This document shows, in pieces, positions 1-8,448 of a DNA stretch of 62,345 bases. The notes beneath the pieces are model-generated. The model saw only the letters and a program-made list of their open reading frames with translations. It was not told the origin of the DNA and ran no database searches. The position numbers and the translations under genes were made by a program. The DNA comes from an uncultured Mailhella sp. (GTDB lineage Bacteria > Desulfobacterota > Desulfovibrionia > Desulfovibrionales > Desulfovibrionaceae). The stretch is taken from NCBI RefSeq assembly GCF_905187505.1, contig NZ_CAJJIC010000002.1:1-62345 (forward strand), written 5' to 3'. The first letter of the stretch is position 1; every line of letters begins with the position of its first letter.

Positions 1-1107
1 GGCGTGTTCGGTTACGGCGGCGGCGTTATCGGCCGTTACTGCGACCAGCCCGAAAAGTTCCCCGGCGTGGCCCATTTCCATACCGTCCGCGTGGCTCAGC
101 CTTCCGGCAAGTTCTACAGCACCGAATATCTGCGCGGCATCTGCGACATCTGGGATCTGCGCGGTTCCGGTCTGACCAACATGCACGGTTCCACCGGCGA
201 CATGGTGCTCATCGGCACCCAGACTCCTCAGCTCGAAGAAATCTTCTACGAACTGACCCACAAGATGAGCGTTGACCTCGGCGGTTCCGGCTCCAACCTG
301 CGTACCCCCGCCGCCTGCATGGGCATGTCCCGCTGCGAATACGCCTGCTACAACACTCAGCTCGCCTGCTACCAGCTGACCCAGGACTACCAGGACGAAC
401 TGCATCGTCCCGCGTTCCCCTACAAGTTCAAGTTCAAGTTCGACGGCTGCCCCAACGGCTGCGTGGCTTCCATGGCCCGTTCCGACTTCGCCGTCATCGG
501 TACCTGGAAGGACGACATCAAGATCGATCAGGAAGCCGTGAAGGCCTATGTGGCCGGTGAAGAAGGCTTCAAGCCCAATGCTGGCGCCCACTCCGGCCGC
601 GACTGGGGCAAGTTCGATCTGCAGAAGGAAGTCATCGACCTCTGCCCGACCCACTGCATGAGCTGGGACGGCAGCAAGCTGTCCATCGACACCGCCAACT
701 GCGTGCGCTGCATGCACTGCATCAACACCATGCCTCGTGCTCTGCACGTCGGCGATGACCGCGGTGCCTCCATCCTCGTCGGCGCCAAGGCCCCCATTCT
801 CGACGGCGCTCAGATGGGCTCCCTGCTCGTTCCCTTCATCCCCGCGGAAGAACCCTTCGACGAAATCAAGTCCGTCATCGAAAAGATCTGGGACTGGTGG
901 ATGGAAGAAGGCAAGAACCGCGAACGTGTTGGCGAAACCATCAAGCGTCTCTCCTTCCAGAAGCTGCTTGAAGTGACCGAAATTCCGGCCATTCCTCAGC
1001 ACGTCATCGCGCCCCGCACGAACCCCTACATTCTCTTCAAGGAAGAGGAAGTGCCCGGCGGCTGGACCCGTGACATCGCTGCTTACCGTCAGCGTCACCT
1101 GCGCTAA
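1..1107 (+). CDS. dsrA: Dissimilatory sulfite reductase alpha subunit, 5' truncated by window edge
   Basis: Catalytic alpha subunit of the cytoplasmic DsrA2B2 enzyme, which reduces sulfite with electrons passed through [4Fe-4S] clusters to siroheme. The reading frame is open from base 1, giving 368 residues to the stop; the family is about 430-440, so roughly 70 N-terminal residues lie outside. Seen: the siroheme/cluster cysteines in CMGMSRCEYAC (from visible residue 106) and CPNGC (from 150), then the inserted ferredoxin domain with CPTHC (near 215) and CVRCMHC. dsrB follows after 18 bases with its own GGAG-type ribosome site, so the two form an operon. The GTG at base 4 is not the start. 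Identification is secure from the cysteine pattern and the neighbour. Confidence 0.97.
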   Translation, partial: GVFGYGGGVIGRYCDQPEKFPGVAHFHTVRVAQPSGKFYSTEYLRGICDIWDLRGSGLTNMHGSTGDMVLIGTQTPQLEEIFYELTHKMSVDLGGSGSNLRTPAACMGMSRCEYACYNTQLACYQLTQDYQDELHRPAFPYKFKFKFDGCPNGCVASMARSDFAVIGTWKDDIKIDQEAVKAYVAGEEGFKPNAGAHSGRDWGKFDLQKEVIDLCPTHCMSWDGSKLSIDTANCVRCMHCINTMPRALHVGDDRGASILVGAKAPILDGAQMGSLLVPFIPAEEPFDEIKSVIEKIWDWWMEEGKNRERVGETIKRLSFQKLLEVTEIPAIPQHVIAPRTNPYILFKEEEVPGGWTRDIAAYRQRHLR

Positions 1108-1125
1108 TCAGAGAGGAGAGCAAAA

Positions 1126-2580
1126 ATGGCTTTTATTTCTTCCGGTTACAATCCTGCAAAACCCATGGAAGGTCGTATCTCCGATATCGGACCCCGCAAG
1201 TACGACTCCTTCTTCCCTGAGGTCATTGCCAAGAACTTCGGCAAGTGGCTGTACCACGAAATTCTGGAACCCGGCGTGCTCATGCACGTTGCCGAAAGCG
1301 GCGACAAGGTGTACACCGTCCGTTGCGGCGGCGCCCGTACCATGACCACCGTGCACATCCGCGAAATCTGCGAAATCGCCGACAAGTACTGTGGCGGCCA
1401 TGTTCGCTGGACCACCCGTTCCAACGTGGAATTCATGGTGACCGACCTTGAGACCCTCAAGGCCCTCAAGGAAGACCTGGCTTCCCGCAAGTTCGCTGCC
1501 GGTTCCTACAAGTTCCCCATCGGCGGCACCGGCGCCGGCGTCACCAACATCATCCACACTCAGGGCTGGCTGCACTGCCACACCCCCGCCACCGACGCCT
1601 CCGGCCCGGTTAAGGCCCTGATGGACACCGTGTTCTCCGACTTCCAGAACCATCGTCTGCCCGCCCCCGTGCGCATCTCCCTGGCCTGCTGCCTCAACAT
1701 GTGCGGCGCCGTGCACGTGTCCGACATCGGCATCGTGGGCATCCACAGAAAGCCCCCGATGATCGACCAGGAATGGGTTGATCAGCTCTGCGAAATTCCT
1801 CTGGCCGTCGCCGCCTGCCCCGTGGCCGCCGTGCGTCCCGCCAAGGAAGACTTCAACGGCAAGAAGATCAACACCGTGGCCATCAAGAAGGAACGCTGCA
1901 TGTACTGCGGCAACTGCTACACCATGTGCCCCGCCCTGCCCATCTCCGATGGTGAAGGCGACGGCGTGATCATCATGGTCGGCGGTAAGATCTCCAACCG
2001 CATCAGCCGTCCCAAGTTCTCCAAGGTCGTCGTTTCCTACATCGAAAACGAACCGCCCCGCTGGCCCACGCTGTGCGCCACTGTGAAGCGCATCCTCGAC
2101 GTCTACGCCGAAAACGCTCACAAGTACGAACGTCTGGGTGACTGGGCCGAACGCATCGGCTGGGAAAAGTTCTTCGAACTCACCGATCTGGAATTCACCC
2201 CCCAGCTCATCGACGACTTCCGCGAACAGGCCTACTTCAGCTGGCGTCAGTCCACCCAGTTCAAGTTCTCTGAACTGGCCGCCGAAGCCTACAAGGGCGC
2301 CGAAGCCCACGCTGAAGCCTCTGCCGCCGGCGTGACTGAAGAAGACAAGGCCCTGGTGTACAACTGGCTCGTCGAAAAGACCAGCAAGCCCGGCGCCAAG
2401 ACCAAGTTCTACTTCAACCAGTTCCTCGAACTGTTCCCCGGCGCCAGCCCCCGCAAGGTCAAGAACGTCCTCACCGCTCTGGTGGACGACGAAAAGGTGG
2501 CTTACTGGTCCTCCGGTTCCACCACCATGTACGGCCTCAAGGGTGCCGGCAAGCAGGGTGCCACTGAAGAAGGCGAATAA
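1126..2580 (+). CDS. dsrB: Dissimilatory sulfite reductase beta subunit fused to DsrD
   Basis: 484 residues, about 100 longer than an ordinary DsrB. Residues 1 to about 385 are DsrB, with the siroheme region CCLNMCGAVHVSD and a ferredoxin domain ending CMYCGNCYTMCP. An alanine/glutamate-rich linker (about 386-404) joins it to residues 405-484, which match the small winged-helix protein DsrD (YWSSGSTTMYGLKGAGK is its signature). DsrD is normally a separate gene just after dsrB and is thought to stimulate sulfite reduction. There is no stop or frameshift between the parts, so this is a true fusion. A fused DsrB-DsrD is known from Bilophila wadsworthia. The start has AGAGAGGAGAG upstream. A strong terminator follows at 2661. 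Confidence 0.97.
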   Translation: MAFISSGYNPAKPMEGRISDIGPRKYDSFFPEVIAKNFGKWLYHEILEPGVLMHVAESGDKVYTVRCGGARTMTTVHIREICEIADKYCGGHVRWTTRSNVEFMVTDLETLKALKEDLASRKFAAGSYKFPIGGTGAGVTNIIHTQGWLHCHTPATDASGPVKALMDTVFSDFQNHRLPAPVRISLACCLNMCGAVHVSDIGIVGIHRKPPMIDQEWVDQLCEIPLAVAACPVAAVRPAKEDFNGKKINTVAIKKERCMYCGNCYTMCPALPISDGEGDGVIIMVGGKISNRISRPKFSKVVVSYIENEPPRWPTLCATVKRILDVYAENAHKYERLGDWAERIGWEKFFELTDLEFTPQLIDDFREQAYFSWRQSTQFKFSELAAEAYKGAEAHAEASAAGVTEEDKALVYNWLVEKTSKPGAKTKFYFNQFLELFPGASPRKVKNVLTALVDDEKVAYWSSGSTTMYGLKGAGKQGATEEGE

Positions 2581-2660
2581 TATCGCCCCCGCGTAAGGCG
2601 GGATTCCGACGGGCCGCTTGACGGCAGCCCACGGCACCTTTCCAGCATGCTGGAAAATTC

Positions 2661-2694
2661 AAGGGGAAGAACTTTCGGGTTCTTCCCCTTTTCC
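2661..2694 (+). terminator. Rho-independent terminator of the dsr operon
   Basis: Perfect 12-bp arms AAGGGGAAGAAC and GTTCTTCCCCTT enclose the loop TTTCGG and run into TTTTCC. It lies 80 bases after the dsrBD stop and just before cbiA, so cbiA probably has its own promoter or relies on readthrough. Confidence 0.85.
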
Positions 2695-2719
2695 TTACCC
2701 TTTTTCCTTCTTCCTCTCC

Positions 2720-4105
2720 ATGAATCAGCCACGACTCGTCATTTCCGGGCTCTCCGGCGGAAGCGGCAAGACCCTTGTTTCTCTCGGCCTCTCCCGACTT
2801 TTCCAAAGGCGCGGTCTTGCCGTTCAATCCTGCAAGAAAGGCCCGGACTACATCGACTATGCCTGGCTGGCTCTGGCCTCGAAGCGTCCCGCCGCATGCC
2901 TGGATCCCTATTTTCTGGATGACAGGCATCTGCTTCGGCAGTTCTGCCGCGTCTGCGCCAGACATTCGACGGACCTCGCTCTCATAGAGGGAAACCGCGG
3001 GCTCTTCGACGGCCGCGACATTCAGGGCTCCTGTTCCACGGCCCATGTGGCGCGGATTCTCAAGGCCCCCGTGGTGCTGACCATGAACTGCGCCAAAATG
3101 ACGCGCACGGCGGCCGCCATCGTGTCCGGCCTGGCGAATTTCGAGCCCGATCTGCATCTTGCCGGCGTCATGCTGAACAACGTGGCAGGCAAACGACACG
3201 GCACCATGCTCCGTCGTGCCATTGAAAGCTATACCGACATTCCGGTGCTCGGCGTTCTGCCGAGACTCGGCAAGAATCCTCTTCCAGAGCGGCACATGGG
3301 CCTTTCTCTGGACGCTGCCGACCATGAGACGGACGCCGTGCTCGACGCCCTTGCCGACATGCTGGAAGAGCATGCCGATACCGGCGCAATTCTGTCTCTC
3401 GCCCGCTCCGCCCCAGCGCTTGACGACCTGCCGGACGTGCCCTCCGCCCCCGTGCATCCCTCCGCATCAAAGCCTCTCATCGGTTACGTGCAGGATAAGG
3501 CCATGTGGTTCTACTATGAGGAGAATCTCGAGGCGCTGCGCGATGCCGGAGCAAATCTCGTGCGTCTCGACCTCTTTGCCGACGAACCTTGGCCGAAACT
3601 TGACGGCCTTTACCTCGGAGGAGGCTATCCGGAGCTCTTTGCCGACGAAATCAGCATCTCTCCCCACCTTGCCGAAATCCGGGCCATGTCGCTGGCAAAC
3701 CGTCCGATATACGCCGAATGCGGAGGGTTCATGTTGCTCTGCGACGGGCTCATTCTCGATGACGGCGTACGTCCCATGGCCGGGCTTTTTTCTCCCCGTT
3801 CCCGTTTCTTCCGCCGTCCTCAGGGGCTAGGCTATGTCACTGCCCGCGTAACGGCAGACAATCCCTTTCACCCGAAGGGAAGCGCATGGCGTGGACATGA
3901 GTTCCATTATTCCCGCTGCGAGTGGCCGAGCGGCCCGAAACCCGCCTGCTGCCTCACGCTCTCGCCGGGCGTCGGCATGTACGAGGAAAACGGCGTCCGA
4001 CTCGACGGCCTTCTGGTACGCCGGACCTTTGCCTGCTGGACCCACCTTTTCGCGCCTGCCGTGCCCCACTGGGCAAAAAACTTCGTTGAGGCATGCAGAA
4101 CGTAG
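2720..4105 (+). CDS. cbiA: Cobyrinate a,c-diamide synthase family protein (CbiA/DsrN-like)
   Basis: 461 residues, the usual CbiA length. The N-terminal half has an ATP-binding P-loop (GLSGGSGKTLVSLGL); the C-terminal half is a glutamine amidotransferase domain with the catalytic cysteine in YAECGGFMLLC. CbiA uses glutamine and ATP to amidate the a and c side chains of cobyrinate in cobalamin synthesis. Homologues beside dsr genes (DsrN) are thought to amidate siroheme for sulfite reductase, so position directly after dsrAB makes siroheme amidation a serious alternative. Start ATG at 2720 chosen because MNQPRLVISG leads straight into the P-loop strand; the frame is open further upstream, through the dsr terminator. 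The ribosome site is weak (TTCCTCTCC). Confidence 0.88.
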   Translation: MNQPRLVISGLSGGSGKTLVSLGLSRLFQRRGLAVQSCKKGPDYIDYAWLALASKRPAACLDPYFLDDRHLLRQFCRVCARHSTDLALIEGNRGLFDGRDIQGSCSTAHVARILKAPVVLTMNCAKMTRTAAAIVSGLANFEPDLHLAGVMLNNVAGKRHGTMLRRAIESYTDIPVLGVLPRLGKNPLPERHMGLSLDAADHETDAVLDALADMLEEHADTGAILSLARSAPALDDLPDVPSAPVHPSASKPLIGYVQDKAMWFYYEENLEALRDAGANLVRLDLFADEPWPKLDGLYLGGGYPELFADEISISPHLAEIRAMSLANRPIYAECGGFMLLCDGLILDDGVRPMAGLFSPRSRFFRRPQGLGYVTARVTADNPFHPKGSAWRGHEFHYSRCEWPSGPKPACCLTLSPGVGMYEENGVRLDGLLVRRTFACWTHLFAPAVPHWAKNFVEACRT

Positions 4106-4463
4106 GAATCTGCGGGCAAAACGTCCCATAGAAAAACGCCTCTTTCCCGACTTCACCCGTTTTGCGAACGCCGTTCACGGAAGCGGCAAAGGGGCAGCGA
4201 GCTCGGGTCGAATCCGAAAAACAAAAAGCGACACTGCCGCGCCTCGTCCGACGCCTCAGGCGACAAACGCTTTCCGCAGGTACCGTCTGTCTCCTGAACA
4301 GAAAAATGCGCCTGATCCGCCGCATCATTCAGCCTGCTGCAGAAGATTGAAAACGCGCTCTGCGGAATATTCCGCAAAGCGCGTTTCTGCAGGGCAAAAA
4401 ACTCGACAAGGTCGGTCAACGACCTCATGCCGCACGAATAGAGGTCCACGTCAGGCAGCCCTC
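4106..4463. other. Convergent intergenic gap with a 36-base inverted repeat
   Basis: No plausible gene in 358 bases. The gap separates cbiA (plus) from the amino acid permease (minus). At 4351-4386 lies a loopless inverted repeat: AAACGCGCT and AGCGCGTTT outside, TGCGGAAT and ATTCCGCA inside, one mismatch between them. It is flanked by short T tracts on either strand and probably works as a bidirectional terminator for the two convergent operons. Confidence 0.6.
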
Positions 4464-5387
4464 TCAGGACGCCTTTCTGCTTCTCTTCTCCCATCGGCGG
4501 CCAAGCCATGCCCAGAAGCAGGAAACGCAAAGATACATGGCCGCGGTGACGATCCACAGCTCAAAGGTCATGCGGGAAACGGCCATGACCTCAAGGCTCT
4601 GAAAGGTAAGTTCAGGAAGGGAAATGGCCGAAGCCAGCGCCGTTTCCTTGAACACGGAAATGCACTGTCCCGTGAGGGGCGGAGCCATGAGCCGGAAGGC
4701 CTGAGGTGCGATGATCCAGCGCATCTGCTGCCATCCGTTCATGCCGAGCGAAGCTGCCGCATCCCACTGCGTTCTGTCCACGGCCTCCAGAGCGCCGCGC
4801 ACGATTTCCGCCACATAGGCCCCGGAATACAGTCCCAGCGTAAGCACGGCCGCAGCCATGCGATCCGTCTGACCGGCCGGGGCAAAAAGCGCGGCGCACA
4901 ACGACTGCGCCCACGAAGGCAGGGAAGCGACGGCAGCTTCCAGCTGAAGAAACGGCTCCGTGAAGAAGGAGCCCGCAAAAAAGTACACGAGAAAGAGCAG
5001 TACCAGCGGCGGCGTGTTGCGCAGCACCGTGATGTACATGGCGGCAGGCCATGCCGCAAGCCCCCGCTGATTGGCGGAAAGCGCTCCCACAAGCGCACCG
5101 GACACAAGCGCGACGACAAGAGACCAGAAACCGAGCCGCAACGTGCCGAAAAGCCCCGTAAGAAGCATTCCCGCCCGCCACGAGCCGGAAGCGTCGCGCG
5201 AAACGATGTACGGAAGAAGCGCTCCCCAGTCCCAGTCATGACGCGTCACGCTCATGGAACGCCAGCAGAACGCCGCGACAAGAAGCACGGCAAAAATCGC
5301 CAGCACGACGTCCCAGGAGTTCAGCTCCCGCCAGGAACGCTCCCCGACATGGCCGGGAATGCGGTTCAGTTGAGCCTGCTCTGCCAT
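4464..5387 (-). CDS. Polar amino acid ABC transporter permease (His/Glu/Gln family)
   Basis: 307-residue inner-membrane permease with about five or six hydrophobic segments. The EAA loop, which contacts the ATPase, is visible as DAAASLGMNGWQQMRWIIAPQA, and LRNTPPLVLLF is typical of GlnP/HisM-type permeases. It overlaps the upstream binding-protein gene by 22 bases and is the last gene of the minus-strand run. Two permeases and one binding protein are present here but no ATP-binding subunit, which must come from elsewhere. Substrate cannot be told from sequence beyond polar amino acid. Confidence 0.88.
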   Translation of the reverse strand: MAEQAQLNRIPGHVGERSWRELNSWDVVLAIFAVLLVAAFCWRSMSVTRHDWDWGALLPYIVSRDASGSWRAGMLLTGLFGTLRLGFWSLVVALVSGALVGALSANQRGLAAWPAAMYITVLRNTPPLVLLFLVYFFAGSFFTEPFLQLEAAVASLPSWAQSLCAALFAPAGQTDRMAAAVLTLGLYSGAYVAEIVRGALEAVDRTQWDAAASLGMNGWQQMRWIIAPQAFRLMAPPLTGQCISVFKETALASAISLPELTFQSLEVMAVSRMTFELWIVTAAMYLCVSCFWAWLGRRWEKRSRKAS

Positions 5388-6175
5388 GCGTCGGACTTGA
5401 ACCAGTAGTTGCGGCGATCCTGAAGCCAGCCTTCCTCCTCCACAAGGCGAATCCAGCCGTCGAAGACGTTGAGCGTGTCGAAATCGCCCTTGGGCACGGC
5501 GAAGGCCACGGGCTGCATGGCAAGGCCCGTTTCAAACTTCTGCACCAGCACGTCGCCGTGCTTGAGCGTTTCCATGGCGGGCAGAGGTGCGCTGGACACG
5601 AAGGCATGGGCCCGGCCCGAAAGCACTTCCTCCACGGCGGGAGCCTCGTCGTTGAACATGCGCAGCGAGGCCTTCGGGAACAGCTTTGCCGCTGCCGCAG
5701 CGGCCGTGGTGCCGGTACGCACGGCGATGACGACATCTTCCCTGTTCAGATCCTCAATTCTGTTGATGGACGCCGACTTTTCCCTGTTCAGAGTCAGGTC
5801 CACATAGGCGTGATCGTAGGGAATGGAAAAGTTCACGGACAGCAGACGCTGAGGGGTGATGCTCATGCTGCCGATGATGACGTCGAACTTGCCGGAAAGA
5901 AGCGCAGGAATGATGCCGTCCCAGTTTGTGGGCACAAGCTGCAGCTTGACCCCGAGATCCGATGCCAGACGTTCCGCCACGTCGATTTCAAAGCCGATGT
6001 ACTTGCCCTCCTTGTCCTGCATGGCCCACGGGACGAAGGAGGAAAATCCCACCCGCAGCGTGCCGCGCTGCACGACCTTGTCTATGACGCTGTCGCGCGG
6101 AGCCGCGTGTCCGGAAAAAGGCAGGCAGAATGCCATCGTCATCGCCAGAAGAAAAACGGTGAAAAAGCGTTTCAT
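5366..6175 (-). CDS. Amino acid ABC transporter periplasmic substrate-binding protein
   Basis: 269 residues. A signal peptide (MKRFFTVFLLAMTMAFCLPFSGHA) is followed by a type-2 periplasmic binding fold of the SBP_bac_3 family: GTLRVGFSSFVPWAM, GFEIDVAERLASDLGVKL, and the FDVIIGSMSITPQR motif. It delivers a polar amino acid to the flanking permeases. ATG at 6173-6175 was chosen over an upstream start because it begins the signal peptide and has the ribosome site AAAGGAG eight bases before it. It overlaps the upstream permease gene by 4 bases (ATGA type), so they are translationally coupled. Confidence 0.9.
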   Translation of the reverse strand: MKRFFTVFLLAMTMAFCLPFSGHAAPRDSVIDKVVQRGTLRVGFSSFVPWAMQDKEGKYIGFEIDVAERLASDLGVKLQLVPTNWDGIIPALLSGKFDVIIGSMSITPQRLLSVNFSIPYDHAYVDLTLNREKSASINRIEDLNREDVVIAVRTGTTAAAAAAKLFPKASLRMFNDEAPAVEEVLSGRAHAFVSSAPLPAMETLKHGDVLVQKFETGLAMQPVAFAVPKGDFDTLNVFDGWIRLVEEEGWLQDRRNYWFKSDAWQSRLN

Positions 6176-6972
6176 GATTGCTCCTTTCGTTCCATGAGCC
6201 GGGCAGGAATGCTGACCAGCGACGTGAGGACGAGATAGACGGCCGCGGCGAGCAGCCACAGCTCAAAGCTCAGAAAAGTGTCGGTAATGACCACGCGCGT
6301 GCGCATGGTGAGATCGGCCACGGCAATGGCGCTCACAAGCGAGGTATCTTTGATGAGAGACACCATCTGCCCGGCCAGCGCGGGAAGGGACTGCCGGAGG
6401 GCCTGGGGAATCACCACGAGCCTTGCCGCCATGCCCACGGGCATGCCCAGGCTCATCGCCGCTTCCCACTGACCGCGCGGCACGCCCATGACGCCGGCGC
6501 GGAAGATTTCCGCAATGTACGCCCCCTCGAACAGCCCGAGCGCAAGCACTGCCGCCGTGAACGGCCCCACGCCGAGCACGGGCGCCGCCACGAAGTACAC
6601 CATGAAAAGCTGCATGAGCAGCGGCGTGTTGCGCAGAAGCCCGAGCATGAGCGTAGAAAGAAGTCGGGCCACGGGAGAAGCCGAAAGACGCATGGCGGCA
6701 AGCAGCGCCCCCCAGACAAGAGACAGGGCAAGGGAAGCCAGCGTGAGCTGAAAGGTCACGCCGAGCGCCTCAAGAAGCACACCGGAATGGAACCCTTCCT
6801 CATCCCACACGCCCACATAGCGCCATACCCGATACCACTGCCAGCGGTACTGTTCCGAAGCCGTATCCGCAAACCACCAGACAAGGGCGAGCATGAGGGC
6901 GAGCAGCAGCAGCGGCCGCCACAGGGCTCTGATGCGCTGCCTTCGGGCAAAAACGACGCAGGAATCGGGCAT
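6172..6972 (-). CDS. Polar amino acid ABC transporter permease
   Basis: 266-residue inner-membrane permease, paralogue of the one at 4464. The EAA loop reads EAAMSLGMPVGMAARLVVIPQA and LLRNTPLLMQLFMVYF is characteristic of amino acid permeases that form heterodimers. One long membrane segment starts near residue 20, followed by a periplasmic stretch and then the five-helix permease core. It is first in the transporter set and lies 18 bases after the lipoprotein gene, so it may be co-transcribed with it. Confidence 0.88.
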   Translation of the reverse strand: MPDSCVVFARRQRIRALWRPLLLLALMLALVWWFADTASEQYRWQWYRVWRYVGVWDEEGFHSGVLLEALGVTFQLTLASLALSLVWGALLAAMRLSASPVARLLSTLMLGLLRNTPLLMQLFMVYFVAAPVLGVGPFTAAVLALGLFEGAYIAEIFRAGVMGVPRGQWEAAMSLGMPVGMAARLVVIPQALRQSLPALAGQMVSLIKDTSLVSAIAVADLTMRTRVVITDTFLSFELWLLAAAVYLVLTSLVSIPARLMERKEQS

Positions 6973-6990
6973 GGCTCCCCCGCGCTTCCG

Positions 6991-7704
6991 TCAATGACTC
7001 AGGGAGGTCTGCTTCAGCGAAGATCCCTCCTCCAGCTTCCGGTGAACGGTGCGGCTGTCCGCCGCTTCCGTCATGGTGGACTGTCCCTGCATGAATTCCA
7101 TGACGTTTGTCTCCGCCAGCTCTCCGCCCGACGCGTCGTTGCGCACGGTCACGCGACTGTAGACATGATCAAGCACCATGAGCACATACGGCTTGAGCAC
7201 GGGCGTCGTCAGATCGATGACAACAAGATAGTATTCCCGAAAGCGCTGCGGCGTGTCGGCATAGCCGACACGGCAGTTCACCAGCCAGTCGTCGACGCCG
7301 TCATTGTTCCAGTCGGTCACGGCCACAAGTTCCAGCGTCACGCGGCTCATGCCCTGATCGATGACGGCCCTGTTGTCCTCAAGCTTCACCTTCGCGTCGG
7401 GAGTGAGCATGGCCCGGAACGTGGGAGCCACCGCGAGACGAGAACCGGGGAAGCGAAAGGCCGGGGAAAGCCTGTCCACCAGCGTCTTTCCCGCATCGGA
7501 AGGACGGGAAGGAAACATGGGAGAATACCAGTCGCCGTTCTTGTCCACCATGTTCTTTTTCAGCATCACGGGACGCATCGCCCGGGACATGGCCACAAAC
7601 TGCCCGCCGTCCAGGGCCTCCACCATACGGCAGTTCTGCGGAGCGCATCCCGCAAAAAGAGAAAGACAGACCGCCAGCGTCAGGCCGGCATAACGCTTCT
7701 TCAT
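6991..7704 (-). CDS. Predicted lipoprotein of unknown function
   Basis: 237 residues. The N-terminus MKKRYAGLTLAVCLSLFAGC is a lipoprotein signal with the lipid-bearing cysteine at residue 20, so the protein is membrane-anchored in the periplasm or outer membrane. The mature part has one notable motif, DWNNDGVDDWLVNC, which resembles a calcium-binding FG-GAP/dockerin-like DxNxDGxxD loop. I do not recognise a named family. It sits between nth and the amino acid importer on the same strand, but nothing in it points to a transport role. Confidence 0.75.
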   Translation of the reverse strand: MKKRYAGLTLAVCLSLFAGCAPQNCRMVEALDGGQFVAMSRAMRPVMLKKNMVDKNGDWYSPMFPSRPSDAGKTLVDRLSPAFRFPGSRLAVAPTFRAMLTPDAKVKLEDNRAVIDQGMSRVTLELVAVTDWNNDGVDDWLVNCRVGYADTPQRFREYYLVVIDLTTPVLKPYVLMVLDHVYSRVTVRNDASGGELAETNVMEFMQGQSTMTEAADSRTVHRKLEEGSSLKQTSLSH

Positions 7705-7773
7705 GTTCTACAACCTTCTTCGATGAACGAACCGGGGCGCATGGCCGCGTCCGTTATTTGCGGTTAATGTCGG

Positions 7774-8448
7774 TTATTTTTTCCGCACGGGCGGTTCGGG
7801 CGGCGTTTTCACGCCCTTGCGCGGGCACAGATCGTAAAGTTCGCATTCGGAGCAGGCGGGACGGCGCGCGTCGCACACGTCGCGACCGAACCAGACCAGC
7901 CGGTGATTCACGTCCCCCCACTCTTCGCGAGGAAAAATTCTGATGAGATCCTGCTCTATCTTCACAGGCTCGGTGTTCTTCGTGAGCCCTAGCCGGAAGG
8001 ACAGCCTCTTGACGTGCGTGTCCACGGCCAGTCCCTCGTTAATGCCGAAGCTGCCCCAGAGCACCACGTTGGCGGTTTTCCGCGCCACGCCGGGCAGGGT
8101 GACGAGCTCTTCCAGCGTATGCGGCACTTCGCCGCCGTAGGCCTCGACAACGCGCTTCGCCGCACCGATGAGATTTTTCGCCTTGCTGTGATAAAAGCCC
8201 GCCGCGTGTATCACGTCTTCAAGCTCCTCCTGCGAAGCTCCGGCCAGCGATGCCGGATCGGGCCAGCGGCGGAAAAGCTCAGGCGTTATGGTGTTCACCC
8301 GGGCGTCGGTGCACTGGGCAGCCAGCACCGTAGCCACCAGAAGTTCCCACGGGTTTTCATGAACGAGCATGGTTTCCGGCACGGGGTAACGTTTCTTCAA
8401 ACGCGCCAGTATGGCCATGGCACGGTCTGTTGTTTCCTTCCTTTTCAT
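7774..8448 (-). CDS. nth: Endonuclease III (DNA glycosylase/AP lyase)
   Basis: 224 residues, close to the family's 211-220. It removes oxidised pyrimidines from DNA and cleaves the abasic site. Seen: the helix-hairpin-helix LPGVARKTANVVLWG with the catalytic lysine, the catalytic aspartate in AVDTHVKRLSFRLGL, and a C-terminal [4Fe-4S] loop with spacing C-X6-C-X2-C-X5-C (CDARRPACSECELYDLC). It ends 69 bases before the lipoprotein gene on the same strand, so it could head that run. Confidence 0.95.
   Translation of the reverse strand: MKRKETTDRAMAILARLKKRYPVPETMLVHENPWELLVATVLAAQCTDARVNTITPELFRRWPDPASLAGASQEELEDVIHAAGFYHSKAKNLIGAAKRVVEAYGGEVPHTLEELVTLPGVARKTANVVLWGSFGINEGLAVDTHVKRLSFRLGLTKNTEPVKIEQDLIRIFPREEWGDVNHRLVWFGRDVCDARRPACSECELYDLCPRKGVKTPPEPPVRKK

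Noticed and set aside
1108..2637. Long open frame on the minus strand, 509 codons, opposite dsrB
   Set aside because: Low-complexity Gly/Val/His-rich translation, caused by the GC-rich codon use of dsrB on the other strand; no domain.
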